Part shown: one piece after another, positions 1-6,973 of the stretch | Layout: each line of letters opens with the position of its first letter | Position numbering within the stretch: position 1 is the first letter of the stretch | DNA from: an uncultured Anaerovibrio sp. | GTDB taxonomy: Bacteria; Bacillota; Negativicutes; Selenomonadales; Selenomonadaceae | Assembly (NCBI GenBank): GCA_902785445.1 | Contig: CACZYN010000026.1 | Location: forward strand, 1 to 12,573 | Direction: 5' to 3' | Length of the DNA stretch: 12,573 nucleotides | Notes under the pieces: generated by a model | The model's database searches: none | The model's input: the letters and a program-made list of their open reading frames with translations, nothing else | Told to the model about the DNA's origin: nothing | Position numbers and translations under genes: made by a program

Positions 1-919
1 AAGTATATACATGCTTTCCCGCCACCTTTACCAGCATTTCCGGAGAGGCCGCCACAAATTTCTTCTTGCCGAAATTTAGATAAAACATATACGGAGACGG
101 GTTCACCTGTCGCAGCCGCCGATAAAAATGAAAGACTGGCTTGGTCAGCTTTTCTCGAAATTGACAGGAAGGTACCACCTGAAAGATATCCCCGGCGATA
201 ATATAGTCTTTGCATTTTTGTATCATCTTGGCAAAGGACTCCGGCATTTTACCATATTTTTTCAGGAAATCCACTGGCTCCTTGCGACTGCTTACTTTAC
301 TGGCTGACAGTTTTATGGGCTGGTTGAGCTGCTCCACCAGCTTCTGCATCTTGTCTGCTGCCGCTTCATAAATATCCTCCGGGGACTGTTCATCCTTTAC
401 GCTGGCCAGATAAATAAGCTGGGAAACGTTTTTCTGCTGGTCAAAGGCCAACAAAACCCGGCAAATCATAAACTGCCCCAGCATATCCTCATCACCAACA
501 GTTACATTACGTACCCGGTCAAATACAGCAGAAATCTCGTAATTAAAATATCCTACGGCGCCACCATTGGCCAAAGGCAGTTCCTGATTACCCACGGCAC
601 TTTTCAATCCCTGCATGTATTTATTGATGGAAGCCACTGGATTACCATCCACTGCCTTCATCTGGTCCTCTTCCTGAATGAGCAGACGATTTTTGTACAC
701 CTGCAGAGTTATAAAAGGCTCCGCCCCAATGAAGGAAAACCGGCCAAAATTTTGATGAGCATCCGCTGACTCCAGCAGGAACCCCTTCTCTTCCCCCACC
801 AACTTATAGTAGGCAGAGACCGGTGTATCCAAATCGGTAGTTATGGGCATGGATAGAGCCACCAAATTGGCCTGCTGACATATTGCTTTAAATTCGTCCA
901 ATGAAGGGGTTAACTGCAT
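1..919 (-). CDS. trpE: Anthranilate synthase component I, 3' end outside window
   Basis: Converts chorismate and glutamine (or ammonia) to anthranilate, the first step of tryptophan synthesis, usually with the amidotransferase TrpG. The reading frame is open from an ATG at 919 to the window edge, giving about 306 residues of a protein that is normally about 460 to 500, so the C-terminal part of the chorismate-binding domain is missing. Residues 48-51 read LLES, the family's tryptophan feedback site, followed by GRFSFIGAEP. Near the window edge the chain reads LRQVNPSPYMFYL and AASPEMLV, typical of the TrpE/PabB/MenF fold; LLES favours TrpE over PabB. The ATG directly follows the trpA stop codon with no gap, and the SD-like AAGGTG lies inside the trpA end. 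Finding trpE last, after trpA, is unusual. trpG and trpD may lie beyond the edge. Confidence 0.93.
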   Translation of the reverse strand, partial: MQLTPSLDEFKAICQQANLVALSMPITTDLDTPVSAYYKLVGEEKGFLLESADAHQNFGRFSFIGAEPFITLQVYKNRLLIQEEDQMKAVDGNPVASINKYMQGLKSAVGNQELPLANGGAVGYFNYEISAVFDRVRNVTVGDEDMLGQFMICRVLLAFDQQKNVSQLIYLASVKDEQSPEDIYEAAADKMQKLVEQLNQPIKLSASKVSSRKEPVDFLKKYGKMPESFAKMIQKCKDYIIAGDIFQVVPSCQFREKLTKPVFHFYRRLRQVNPSPYMFYLNFGKKKFVAASPEMLVKVAGKHVYT

Positions 920-1711
920 TTATTTCACCTTCTTATCCAATGCCTGTCGAATTGCTCCGATTAAATCCGCTGCTTCAGTAAATTTATCCTCCATAATAAG
1001 CTTTACCACAGCGGAACCAACGATTACGGCATCAGCCTTGGCCGCTGCCTCCACTGCTGCCTCCGGTGAGCCAATACCAAAGCCTACGGCACAAGGAGTA
1101 TCCGTTTGCTTCTTAACATGTTCGATGACATTGTTTATTGGGCCGTAGTCGATTTTCCGTACCCCGGTAACGCCATTTACCGACACACAATAAATAAAGC
1201 CATCAGCCGTGGTACAGGTCTCCCCAATCCGGGCATCTGTGGTGCCCGGGGTAACAAATTCCACCAAATGAAGCCCCTGCTCCTGACAGGCCTTTTTCAT
1301 CTCCCCGGATTCCTCATGGGGTACATCAGGAATTATGAAACCATCCATGCCGGCTTCCTTGGCATCCACGGTGAGCTTATCAAAGCCATAATTCAGCATA
1401 TTGTTGATATAGCCCATACCCAATATTGGAATTTGGGAAAACTTGCGGATTTCCCGCACCAGCTCCAGTACCTTGGGCAAAGTCATGCCCTTTTTAATAG
1501 CCTGATAGGAAGCTGCCTGAATTATTGGTCCATCGGCCATAGGGTCGGAAAAGGGAATGCCCAGTTCGATGATATTGGCTCCGGCCTCCTCAGCCATTTT
1601 CACTGCCTTAATTGTACCTTCCATATCCGGCATACCAGCTGTGAGATATATTACCAAACCTTTTTTATTTGCTGCCTTTAATTCCGAAAATTTATCCTGT
1701 AAACGACTCAT
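920..1711 (-). CDS. trpA: Tryptophan synthase alpha chain
   Basis: Splits indole-3-glycerol phosphate into indole and glyceraldehyde 3-phosphate and passes indole to TrpB. The 263-residue TIM barrel has the expected length. The catalytic acids fall at Glu49 (in IELGIPFSDP) and Asp60 (in ADGP), the same numbering as the enterobacterial enzyme. GVTGVR and VGFGIGSPE form the phosphate-binding loops. Some usually conserved stretches differ: GPIIQ where GPTIQ is common, ILGMGYINN where a VLMTYYNP-like string is common, and TPGTTDARI where AP.STDERI is common. An in-frame TTG at 1717 could begin two codons earlier, but ATG at 1711 is preferred: it lies 2 nt after the trpB stop, with GGAGAGGAG just upstream as ribosome binding site. 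This tight spacing suggests translational coupling with trpB. Confidence 0.96.
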   Translation of the reverse strand: MSRLQDKFSELKAANKKGLVIYLTAGMPDMEGTIKAVKMAEEAGANIIELGIPFSDPMADGPIIQAASYQAIKKGMTLPKVLELVREIRKFSQIPILGMGYINNMLNYGFDKLTVDAKEAGMDGFIIPDVPHEESGEMKKACQEQGLHLVEFVTPGTTDARIGETCTTADGFIYCVSVNGVTGVRKIDYGPINNVIEHVKKQTDTPCAVGFGIGSPEAAVEAAAKADAVIVGSAVVKLIMEDKFTEAADLIGAIRQALDKKVK

Positions 1712-1713
1712 AA

Positions 1714-2898
1714 TCAAATCTCCTCTCCCAACGCCTTAGCCACCTGCTGAACATCCTTGTCACCACGGCCGGACAAAGTAACTACCACCACTTCATCTTT
1801 ATTGGTATTTGGCATAAGCTTCTCCAAATAGGCCAACGCATGAGAGCTTTCCACTGCCGGGATTATACCTTCCTCCCGAGAAAGCAGCTGGAAGGCATCA
1901 AGGGCCTCCTGATCATTTATGCCCACATATTTTACAATTCCTTCCTCGTGGAACATAGCATGCTCCGGCCCAACCCCCGGATAATCCAACCCCGCCGAGA
2001 TGGAATAAACCTCGATTACCTGTCCATCATCATCCTGAGCCAAATAGCTGTAGGCTCCATGGAGGACTCCTGGACGACTGGCCGGATTGGACAAGGTCTG
2101 GGCATTATCCCCGACGGCCGGGCCACGACCAGCTGCCTCAACCCCAAACTTCTTTACATCGCTGTCATTAGCAAATTCATGGAAGGTGCCAATGGCATTG
2201 GAGCCGCCCCCCACACAGGCAATCAGATAATCCAGACGACCGCCGGCTTCTTCCTTAATCTGCTGACGGATTTCCTTACCAATTACTGACTGGAAATCCC
2301 GCACCATAGTTGGATATGGATGAGGGCCTACGGCGGAACCGATGATATAATGGGTGTCTTCAATATGTGCTGCCCAATATCTTATGGCTTCGCTGGTGGC
2401 ATCCTTTAGGGTGGAGGTACCGGTTGTGACTGGAACCACCTCCGTGCCCAAGAGCTTCATTTTAAACACGTTGAGCTTTTGCCGTTCGATGTCCACAGCC
2501 CCCATAAATACCTTGCACTCCATACCGAACAGGGCTGCTACAGTGGCAGTAGCTACACCATGCTGGCCGGCGCCTGTCTCGGCAATTATCCGCTTTTTAC
2601 CCATGCGCTTGGCCAACAATACCTGCCCCAGAGCATTATTGATCTTATGGGCTCCGGTGTGGAGCAAATCCTCCCGCTTCAGGTAAATCTTGGCCTTGCC
2701 ATAATGCTTGGTGAGATTTTCCGCATAATATAATAGTGTTGGCCTGCCGGCATATTCAACATAGTATTTCCTCAGCTCCGCCAAAAACTCCGGATCGTCC
2801 TTGTATTTTTCATAGGCTGCTTCCAGCTCCGTCAACACCGGCATAACAATCTCCGGTACATACTGTCCGCCATATTTTCCAAATCTTCCCTTTGACAT
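1714..2898 (-). CDS. trpB: Tryptophan synthase beta chain
   Basis: PLP enzyme that condenses indole with serine to give tryptophan, working as an alpha2-beta2 complex with TrpA. The 394 residues match the usual length. The start MSKGRFGKYGGQYVPE is the classical TrpB1 N-terminus. The PLP lysine is Lys85 in HTGAHKINN. ETGAGQHG is the indole/serine site, a CVGGGSNAIG loop binds the PLP phosphate, and SGRGDKD is close to the C-terminus. This is TrpB1 rather than the TrpB2 paralogue. GGAGG precedes the ATG at a normal distance. It is separated from trpC by a 40-nt gap with no hairpin that I can see, so it belongs to the same operon. Confidence 0.98.
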   Translation of the reverse strand: MSKGRFGKYGGQYVPEIVMPVLTELEAAYEKYKDDPEFLAELRKYYVEYAGRPTLLYYAENLTKHYGKAKIYLKREDLLHTGAHKINNALGQVLLAKRMGKKRIIAETGAGQHGVATATVAALFGMECKVFMGAVDIERQKLNVFKMKLLGTEVVPVTTGTSTLKDATSEAIRYWAAHIEDTHYIIGSAVGPHPYPTMVRDFQSVIGKEIRQQIKEEAGGRLDYLIACVGGGSNAIGTFHEFANDSDVKKFGVEAAGRGPAVGDNAQTLSNPASRPGVLHGAYSYLAQDDDGQVIEVYSISAGLDYPGVGPEHAMFHEEGIVKYVGINDQEALDAFQLLSREEGIIPAVESSHALAYLEKLMPNTNKDEVVVVTLSGRGDKDVQQVAKALGEEI

Positions 2899-2938
2899 AA
2901 TTTATTCCTCCCAATCTCTATTTCCTAAAAACACTGAA

Positions 2939-3709
2939 CTACATTAAGGCAAATTCCCGGGTCTGCTTATTGACATCCGTTGCGGTGGATAAACCTTCAC
3001 CCACCAAAATGCCATCCAAGCCCGCCTGATGAAGCTTATGAACTTCCTCCAGGGTATGAATACCACTTTCACTGATAATAGTCCGTTTGCGGTCCGCATA
3101 AGGAAGCAGCTCCATGGTATTATCAATGGTGGTTTTAAACAGCTGTAAATTGCGGTTGTTTATTCCTATAAACCGGGCCGGTGTGGCCAAAGCCTTTTCC
3201 ATATCCTCCCGGTCATGAACCTCAATCAAAGCATCCATTCCCAATCGCCAGGCTGTATAAAGATATTTCTTCAACTGTTCCGGGGTTAGAATCCGGGCTA
3301 TAAGCAATACCGCATCCGCTCCCAGCATCCTGGCCTCATATATCTGGTATTCATCAATGATGAAATCCTTGCGCAGAATGGGAATATCCACCAGCTGGCG
3401 CACTTCCTGCAAATCGGCATTTTTTCCCAGAAAATGGGGATCTGTATGTACCGATAACATACTGGCACCATTTTCCTCGTAAATCTTAGCCAGCTGGGTT
3501 ACGCTGTAGCTGTGCTTAAACCGCCCTTTGGACGGGGACTGGAGCTTGCACTCAGCAATTAAATTCCAAGGCCTTTCCTCAAATTTCAGGCTCATAGCAA
3601 AGGTCCCCATCTCGACCTTTTCCATTACCTTCTCCAAGGGACACTGTTTTTTGGCCTCTGTCACTATATCCCGCTTTTTTTCCACAATTTCTGCTAAATA
3701 ATCTCTCAT
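2939..3709 (-). CDS. trpC: Indole-3-glycerol phosphate synthase
   Basis: Closes the pyrrole ring: CdRP is converted to indole-3-glycerol phosphate with loss of CO2 and water. The 256-residue TIM barrel is of normal size. The catalytic set is visible: Glu53 and Lys55 in IAECKLQSPSKG, Lys114 in LRKDFIIDEYQI, Glu163 in LIEVH and Asn184 in IGINNRNL. SESGI and LVGEGL bind phosphate near the C-terminus. The ATG overlaps the trpF stop as ATGA, which suggests coupled translation. It is a stand-alone enzyme, not the TrpC-TrpF fusion of enterobacteria. Confidence 0.97.
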   Translation of the reverse strand: MRDYLAEIVEKKRDIVTEAKKQCPLEKVMEKVEMGTFAMSLKFEERPWNLIAECKLQSPSKGRFKHSYSVTQLAKIYEENGASMLSVHTDPHFLGKNADLQEVRQLVDIPILRKDFIIDEYQIYEARMLGADAVLLIARILTPEQLKKYLYTAWRLGMDALIEVHDREDMEKALATPARFIGINNRNLQLFKTTIDNTMELLPYADRKRTIISESGIHTLEEVHKLHQAGLDGILVGEGLSTATDVNKQTREFALM

Positions 3710-4320
3710 AATATCTGGCCTTTCCTTGCTGTTGCCAAAAACTCTTCAATGAGCTTCGGCGATTTAACTCCATCTATTTCCATAGCCCCGGAGGCATCTA
3801 TACCATAGGGACTGAATATTTTCATGGCCTCCTGTACTGTTTGGGCGGTGATGCCCCCGGCAATCATGTAAGGCTTGGTAAGCTGGCATATTTCTTGGGC
3901 CGCTGCTTGCCAGGCAAATTGCACCCCAGTACCTCCTGCTATATGTTTGTTATAGCTGTCGATAATAACTATCTCCGCCGGATAATTATTGACCCGTTCC
4001 ACGGAAAAATCATCACCATAGCGAAAGGCCTTAATAACCGGTCTATTGATCTTATTGGCATATTCTTCATCCTCATGACCGTGAAGCTGAACATAATCCA
4101 ATCTACAATACTCCGCCATTTCGTTCACCTCATCAAGGCTCTGATCCACAAAGACGCCCACCTTGCGGCTGCCCTTAAATTCCTGACAAAGGGCTTTTAC
4201 CTTGTCCGGATGGCAGTACCGTCGGTATACGGTGTTCATTATAAAGCCCATGAAATCAGCTTTATTGGCCGCCTCTGCCGCCTGTCTGTCTCTTATGCCA
4301 CAAATCTTTATCTTAACCAT
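3706..4320 (-). CDS. trpF: Phosphoribosylanthranilate isomerase
   Basis: Amadori isomerisation of N-(5'-phosphoribosyl)anthranilate to CdRP. The 204 residues fit the family. The general base Cys7 is in KIKICG and the general acid is Asp121 in VIIDSY. VGVFVD, VQLHG, GGTG and IAGGIT are the other family marks. Two places depart from the usual pattern: the FVF..SPRYV segment reads FIMNTVYRRYCHP, and the phosphate loop DVSSGVE.x.G.KD reads DASGAMEIDGVKS. This is the first gene after the tryptophan T-box. Its ribosome binding site, GAGGTGA, is formed by the end of a palindromic repeat inserted between the T-box terminator and the start codon. Confidence 0.95.
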   Translation of the reverse strand: MVKIKICGIRDRQAAEAANKADFMGFIMNTVYRRYCHPDKVKALCQEFKGSRKVGVFVDQSLDEVNEMAEYCRLDYVQLHGHEDEEYANKINRPVIKAFRYGDDFSVERVNNYPAEIVIIDSYNKHIAGGTGVQFAWQAAAQEICQLTKPYMIAGGITAQTVQEAMKIFSPYGIDASGAMEIDGVKSPKLIEEFLATARKGQIL

Positions 4321-4324
4321 TATG

Positions 4325-4331
4325 TCACCTC
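4325..4331 (-). promoter_or_regulatory. Shine-Dalgarno of trpF, overlapping the end of a repeat
   Basis: On the minus strand GAGGTGA ends 4 nt before the trpF ATG. Its first five bases (GAGGT) belong to the 15-bp block that is identical in the second repeat copy at 10041-10055, so the repeat appears to supply the ribosome binding site. Confidence 0.7.
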
Positions 4332-4408
4332 ATCCGTCAGCCTTCGGCTGCCACCGTCCGGGGAGTCCACAGAACTCCCGCGCAAAGCGCCCCCAAAGGG
4401 GAAGGCTA
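4327..4408. repeat. Composite palindromic repeat, copy A
   Basis: A GC-rich intergenic element between the T-box terminator and trpF. Its outer module begins with the 15-bp block 4327-4341, identical to 10041-10055, continues through the hairpin AGCCTTCGGCT and ends with AAAGGGGAAGGCT at 4395-4407. A 35-bp inner module (4360-4394) sits inside it. That inner module matches the reverse complement of 10106-10140 at 31 of 35 positions, so it has the opposite orientation to copy B. It holds a GGAGT/ACTCC hairpin and GCGCAAAGCGC. Such palindromic repeats are common between genes in gut Firmicutes. I see no coding capacity and no transposase. Confidence 0.8.
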
Positions 4409-4454
4409 AAATCAAAAAGCCCCATGTAAAACTGCTTACAGTTCTACATGGGGC
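4409..4454 (-). terminator. T-box intrinsic terminator
   Basis: Arms GCCCCATGTA (4428-4419) and TACATGGGGC (4454-4445) pair perfectly over 10 bp. On the minus strand they are followed by CTTTTTGATTTT. The 5' arm shares the CCCC run that the antiterminator needs, as expected for a T-box switch. Confidence 0.93.
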
Positions 4455-4494
4455 GAATATTCTCGCTGTGCCACCCAAATTCAGTGATATTAAC

Positions 4495-4532
4495 AAAAAA
4501 AACATTTTATCCCTTACCGAGATAAAATGTTT
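4495..4532 (-). other. U-tract hairpin inside the T-box leader
   Basis: Arms 4532-4521 and 4511-4500 form a 12-bp AT-rich stem with a 9-nt loop. On the minus strand the 3' arm runs straight into eight consecutive T residues (4502-4495). It occupies the Stem III position and resembles an early intrinsic terminator or a pause site. It could equally be a plain Stem III whose U run is accidental. Confidence 0.6.
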
Positions 4533-4788
4533 ATGCCACTGGTAATATCACCCTCTTAAGTACAGGAATAACTCCGATACCGCAGCCCAATAACGGTGGC
4601 AACCGTTCCAGCCTAATAATAAAACACTTTCGGTGGACTCTCATAGGACCATTCACTTACCGCTTTTCACAGGTCATCCCACCTCCGAATGAACTTCTTT
4701 AGCCATTCGGCACCTGCTCGCTGACAAAAGTTGGATAAGCTACTATTTCCCAATCAATGATTTGAAATATAAAATTATCAACACGCAC

Positions 4789-4817
4789 ATGATATTACAT
4801 TTATCATCTGTTGTCAA
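4789..4817 (-). promoter_or_regulatory. Promoter of the trp operon
   Basis: A perfect -35 TTGACA (4817-4812) is separated by 17 nt from a -10 TATCAT (4794-4789). Transcription would start near 4782, directly ahead of the T-box structure. No other promoter in the window is as clear. Confidence 0.87.
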
Positions 4818-4851
4818 CACTTTTTTGTAAACTAATATATATTTTTTTAAT

Positions 4852-5232
4852 TTAAGCAAAAAAACTGTAAAGTATATATACCGCTATTCCAACAACAGCC
4901 AATATAACCACCAATGGCAAGGCCACAAAGAGAATACCCGCCAAAATCAGGCCAATGACCACAGCCAGAAGCAGCTTATTCATTAATCCCCCACCGGTAA
5001 ATATCCGTATACCACCTATATTATGGGGATTAGTGCCAGACATTTCTCCATCACTGTGCCATCTAAAACCATATCCACTACTAGTGTACTTCTGTTCCCT
5101 GCCGTTCTCGTCAACGGTAACTCCCTCATAGTCAGAAATCTCATCCTGACGCATTTCCCGTATGTTTCCCGGCACACAGTTTGGGCAGGAACCATCCATA
5201 TTAAGTTCACTGCCACACTTTGGACAAATCAT
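4852..5232 (-). CDS. Small zinc-ribbon membrane protein
   Basis: A 126-residue protein of unknown function. Residues 1-19 form a zinc ribbon, CPKCG followed by CPNC. A polar middle (about 25-75) is rich in Gly, Ser, Asp and Glu. Residues about 82-125 are strongly hydrophobic and could form one or two membrane segments, with a short FFA tail. The likely arrangement is a cytoplasmic zinc ribbon tethered to the membrane, but no substrate can be inferred. GGAGGTGA stands at the right distance from the ATG, so it is probably translated. It overlaps the 3' end of folK by 26 nt, which points to co-transcription with the folate genes. No intrinsic terminator is seen between its stop and the trp promoter. 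Confidence 0.8.
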   Translation of the reverse strand: MICPKCGSELNMDGSCPNCVPGNIREMRQDEISDYEGVTVDENGREQKYTSSGYGFRWHSDGEMSGTNPHNIGGIRIFTGGGLMNKLLLAVVIGLILAGILFVALPLVVILAVVGIAVYILYSFFA

Positions 5233-5740
5233 ATTCCGTCACCTCCGGCACCATTCGTTTGAATAGCACCACATCATCTTTATCAGTCAATTTATTAAGA
5301 TATTCCTCAATAGTTTGACCTGCAATTCCTAGCTTGGGAGCAATCTCCTGTAACGGCACCAACACAAAGGCCCGTTCCAGCATGTAAGGATGGGGCAAAA
5401 TCAAATCCGGCGTATTGAGGCTGACCCCGTCGATATGCAACAAATCAAGATCAATGGTCCGAGGGCCCCAATGCTCATGACGTTCCCGTCCTAATTTCTG
5501 CTCAATACCCTGACATATTTGCAAAAGCTCCCGAGGAGAAATCGTTGTCCTCACACACAAGGCGCCATTCAGAAAGCTTGGCTGGTGTGTGTTACCCCAG
5601 GGCGGAGTTTCATATAGTGATGATACCTTGACCAGCTGAATTTTATCTGAAGCCTGTAAGGATTTCACCGCCGTCTCCATGGTAGCCTGGCGATCTCCTA
5701 AATTAGCACCGATACTGATATAGCAGTCATACGCCTTCAT
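5207..5740 (-). CDS. folK: 6-hydroxymethyl-7,8-dihydropterin pyrophosphokinase
   Basis: Transfers pyrophosphate from ATP to 6-hydroxymethyl-7,8-dihydropterin, the step before FolP. Family marks are YISIGANLGDR at 7-17, SSLYETPPWG at 40-49, FLNGALCVRT at 56-65 and GPRTIDLDLL at 92-101, where Asp97 and Asp99 are the Mg2+ ligands; LILPHP follows. Length is 177 residues. An upstream in-frame ATG at 5773 would add 11 residues and overlap folB by 29 nt. I prefer 5740 because it begins at the conserved N-terminus and lies 4 nt after the folB stop with GGGGAA ahead. The C-terminus runs past the usual end of a minimal HPPK (about 158 residues) by about 20 residues and overlaps the zinc-ribbon gene. 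Confidence 0.95.
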   Translation of the reverse strand: MKAYDCYISIGANLGDRQATMETAVKSLQASDKIQLVKVSSLYETPPWGNTHQPSFLNGALCVRTTISPRELLQICQGIEQKLGRERHEHWGPRTIDLDLLHIDGVSLNTPDLILPHPYMLERAFVLVPLQEIAPKLGIAGQTIEEYLNKLTDKDDVVLFKRMVPEVTEYDLSKVWQ

Positions 5741-5744
5741 GGTG

Positions 5745-6125
5745 TTATTCCCCAACGAAATCCGTGCGATCACGCTTAATTCTTATCTTAACATCCTTAA
5801 AGATGCCATTAATAGGAGCACTAGGTTTATGCAAGGTGATTTTTACTGACTCCACCAAAGGAAATTCCTGCAATACAACCTTAGTTATCCTGGCAGCAAG
5901 ACTTTCCAGCAATTTGACCGGCTCCCCCTCCATGATTTTTTTTACGCACCGATAAACCGCCGCGTAATTAACGGAATATTTTAATTCATCAGTAGCTCCG
6001 GCCTTACGTAAATCCAAGTATAAATTCAAATCCACAATAAACCGCTGACCTAAAGTATTTTCTTCCGCCAACACCCCATGTCTGGCAAAAAACTCCATCC
6101 CGGAAATTCCAATACTGTCACTCAT
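5745..6125 (-). CDS. folB: Dihydroneopterin aldolase
   Basis: Cleaves 7,8-dihydroneopterin to 6-hydroxymethyl-7,8-dihydropterin and glycolaldehyde. The 126-residue product matches the family. The start region ISGMEFFARHGVLAEEN carries the FYGYHGVL..E-type motif with the substrate-binding glutamate. LLESLAARI and the ITLHKPSAPI segment, with the catalytic lysine, follow. An ATG at 6161 would add 12 residues inside folP; ATG at 6125 is better because it forms an ATGA overlap with the folP stop and has GGAGG 8 nt upstream. It lies in the folE-folP-folB-folK string. Confidence 0.95.
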   Translation of the reverse strand: MSDSIGISGMEFFARHGVLAEENTLGQRFIVDLNLYLDLRKAGATDELKYSVNYAAVYRCVKKIMEGEPVKLLESLAARITKVVLQEFPLVESVKITLHKPSAPINGIFKDVKIRIKRDRTDFVGE

Positions 6126-6973
6126 TGCTTTGCCTCCAAAATTGCATCGGTTATACGACACATACGGGAAATAGGTAATACATCATGAACCCGCATTATT
6201 TCGCAGCCCTTCATGATTCCCACAACACAGGTTGCTCCCGTAGCCTCCATACGGTCCTCCACTGGCAAATCCAAAGTATTGCCAATAAAGCTCTTACGGC
6301 TGGTACCTAACAGAATAGGATAATCCTGACCATTTATCACCTTTAGCTTCTCCAAATTCTGCATTACATACAGATTACCTTCCACGGTCTTACCAAAGCC
6401 AATACCCGGGTCAAGAATAATATTTTCAGCCTTTAAGCCCGCCTCTTGAGCAAGGGAAATACTTTTGGCGAAAAAATCCTGCATGGAGGAAATAATATCT
6501 CCAGCGTATTCCTTGGAGTCCCGATTATGCATGACCACCACTGGCAACTGATATTTAGCCGCTACCTTGGCCATTTCCCCTGGCTCATTTTTATACTGAA
6601 GTCCCCAAATATCGTTGAGGATATGCACTCCCTTTTGGGCCGCATATTCCGCCGTCTCCGCCTTAAAGGTATCAATGGAAACCGGAACCGGGCATTCCGC
6701 CAGCACAGGCTCCAAAAATTCACTGAGGCGTTTTATCTCATCTCTGGCAGACATGGTTTCAAAACCCGGTCGACTGGATTCCGCCCCTACATCTATTATA
6801 TCCGCGCCAGCTGCCACCATTTCTTTCATATGGCTTATGGCAGCTTCCACAGTATTCCATTTTCCTCCATCGGAAAAAGAGTCCGGGGTAACGTTTAAAA
6901 TCCCCATTATCAAGGTCTTGTACCCAATCTCCAAACTCTTTCCATCTGCCCACTTATAAACTCTATTACTCAT
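6122..6973 (-). CDS. folP: Dihydropteroate synthase
   Basis: Condenses the pterin pyrophosphate made by FolK with p-aminobenzoate to form dihydropteroate; this is the sulfonamide target. The 283-residue TIM barrel is of normal length. Motifs are MGILNVTPDSFSDGG at 23-37, ESSRPG at 65-70, NDIWG at 120-124, VVMHNRDS at 146-153, DPGIGFGKT at 188-196 and GTSRKSFIG at 223-231, with RVHDV near the end. These cover the pterin and phosphate sites, and no resistance-type insertion stands out. The ATG overlaps the folE stop by 8 nt (ATGAGTAA), so translation is probably coupled. Confidence 0.97.
   Translation of the reverse strand: MSNRVYKWADGKSLEIGYKTLIMGILNVTPDSFSDGGKWNTVEAAISHMKEMVAAGADIIDVGAESSRPGFETMSARDEIKRLSEFLEPVLAECPVPVSIDTFKAETAEYAAQKGVHILNDIWGLQYKNEPGEMAKVAAKYQLPVVVMHNRDSKEYAGDIISSMQDFFAKSISLAQEAGLKAENIILDPGIGFGKTVEGNLYVMQNLEKLKVINGQDYPILLGTSRKSFIGNTLDLPVEDRMEATGATCVVGIMKGCEIMRVHDVLPISRMCRITDAILEAKQ

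Larger units (their letters stand above)
4409..4782 (-). promoter_or_regulatory. Tryptophan-specific T-box leader
   Basis: A 5' leader that senses uncharged tRNA-Trp and controls the trp operon. Visible parts, in transcription order: a Stem I region with an AGCGAG bulge-like sequence and CAGGT/ACCTG pairing; the specifier loop GTGAATGGTCC, in which the codon UGG (4651-4649) follows GAA; a Stem II-like hairpin AACGGT/ACCGTT; an outer helix 4551-4543 with 4492-4484 that encloses an AT-rich hairpin; the T-box GGGTGGCACAGCGA (4476-4463); and the terminator. In the antiterminator form the T-box would pair with the CCCC run of the terminator and its bulge would bind the tRNA acceptor end. The UGG specifier agrees with the trp genes downstream. 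No TRAP-type GAG/TAG repeats or leader peptide with tandem Trp codons were noted. Confidence 0.92.

Noticed and set aside
1106..1681. Plus-strand open frame of 191 codons
   Set aside because: Lies wholly within trpA on the other strand, has no ribosome binding site or recognisable motif, and trpA is certain.
4320..4505. 61-codon frame upstream of trpF that could be a leader peptide
   Set aside because: It spans the T-box, terminator and repeat, contains only one Trp (no tandem Trp codons), and its sequence is explained by the RNA structures.
3841..4545. Plus-strand open frame of 234 codons
   Set aside because: Runs antisense through trpF and the T-box terminator. The composition follows the codon pattern of trpF in reverse, and no domain is visible.
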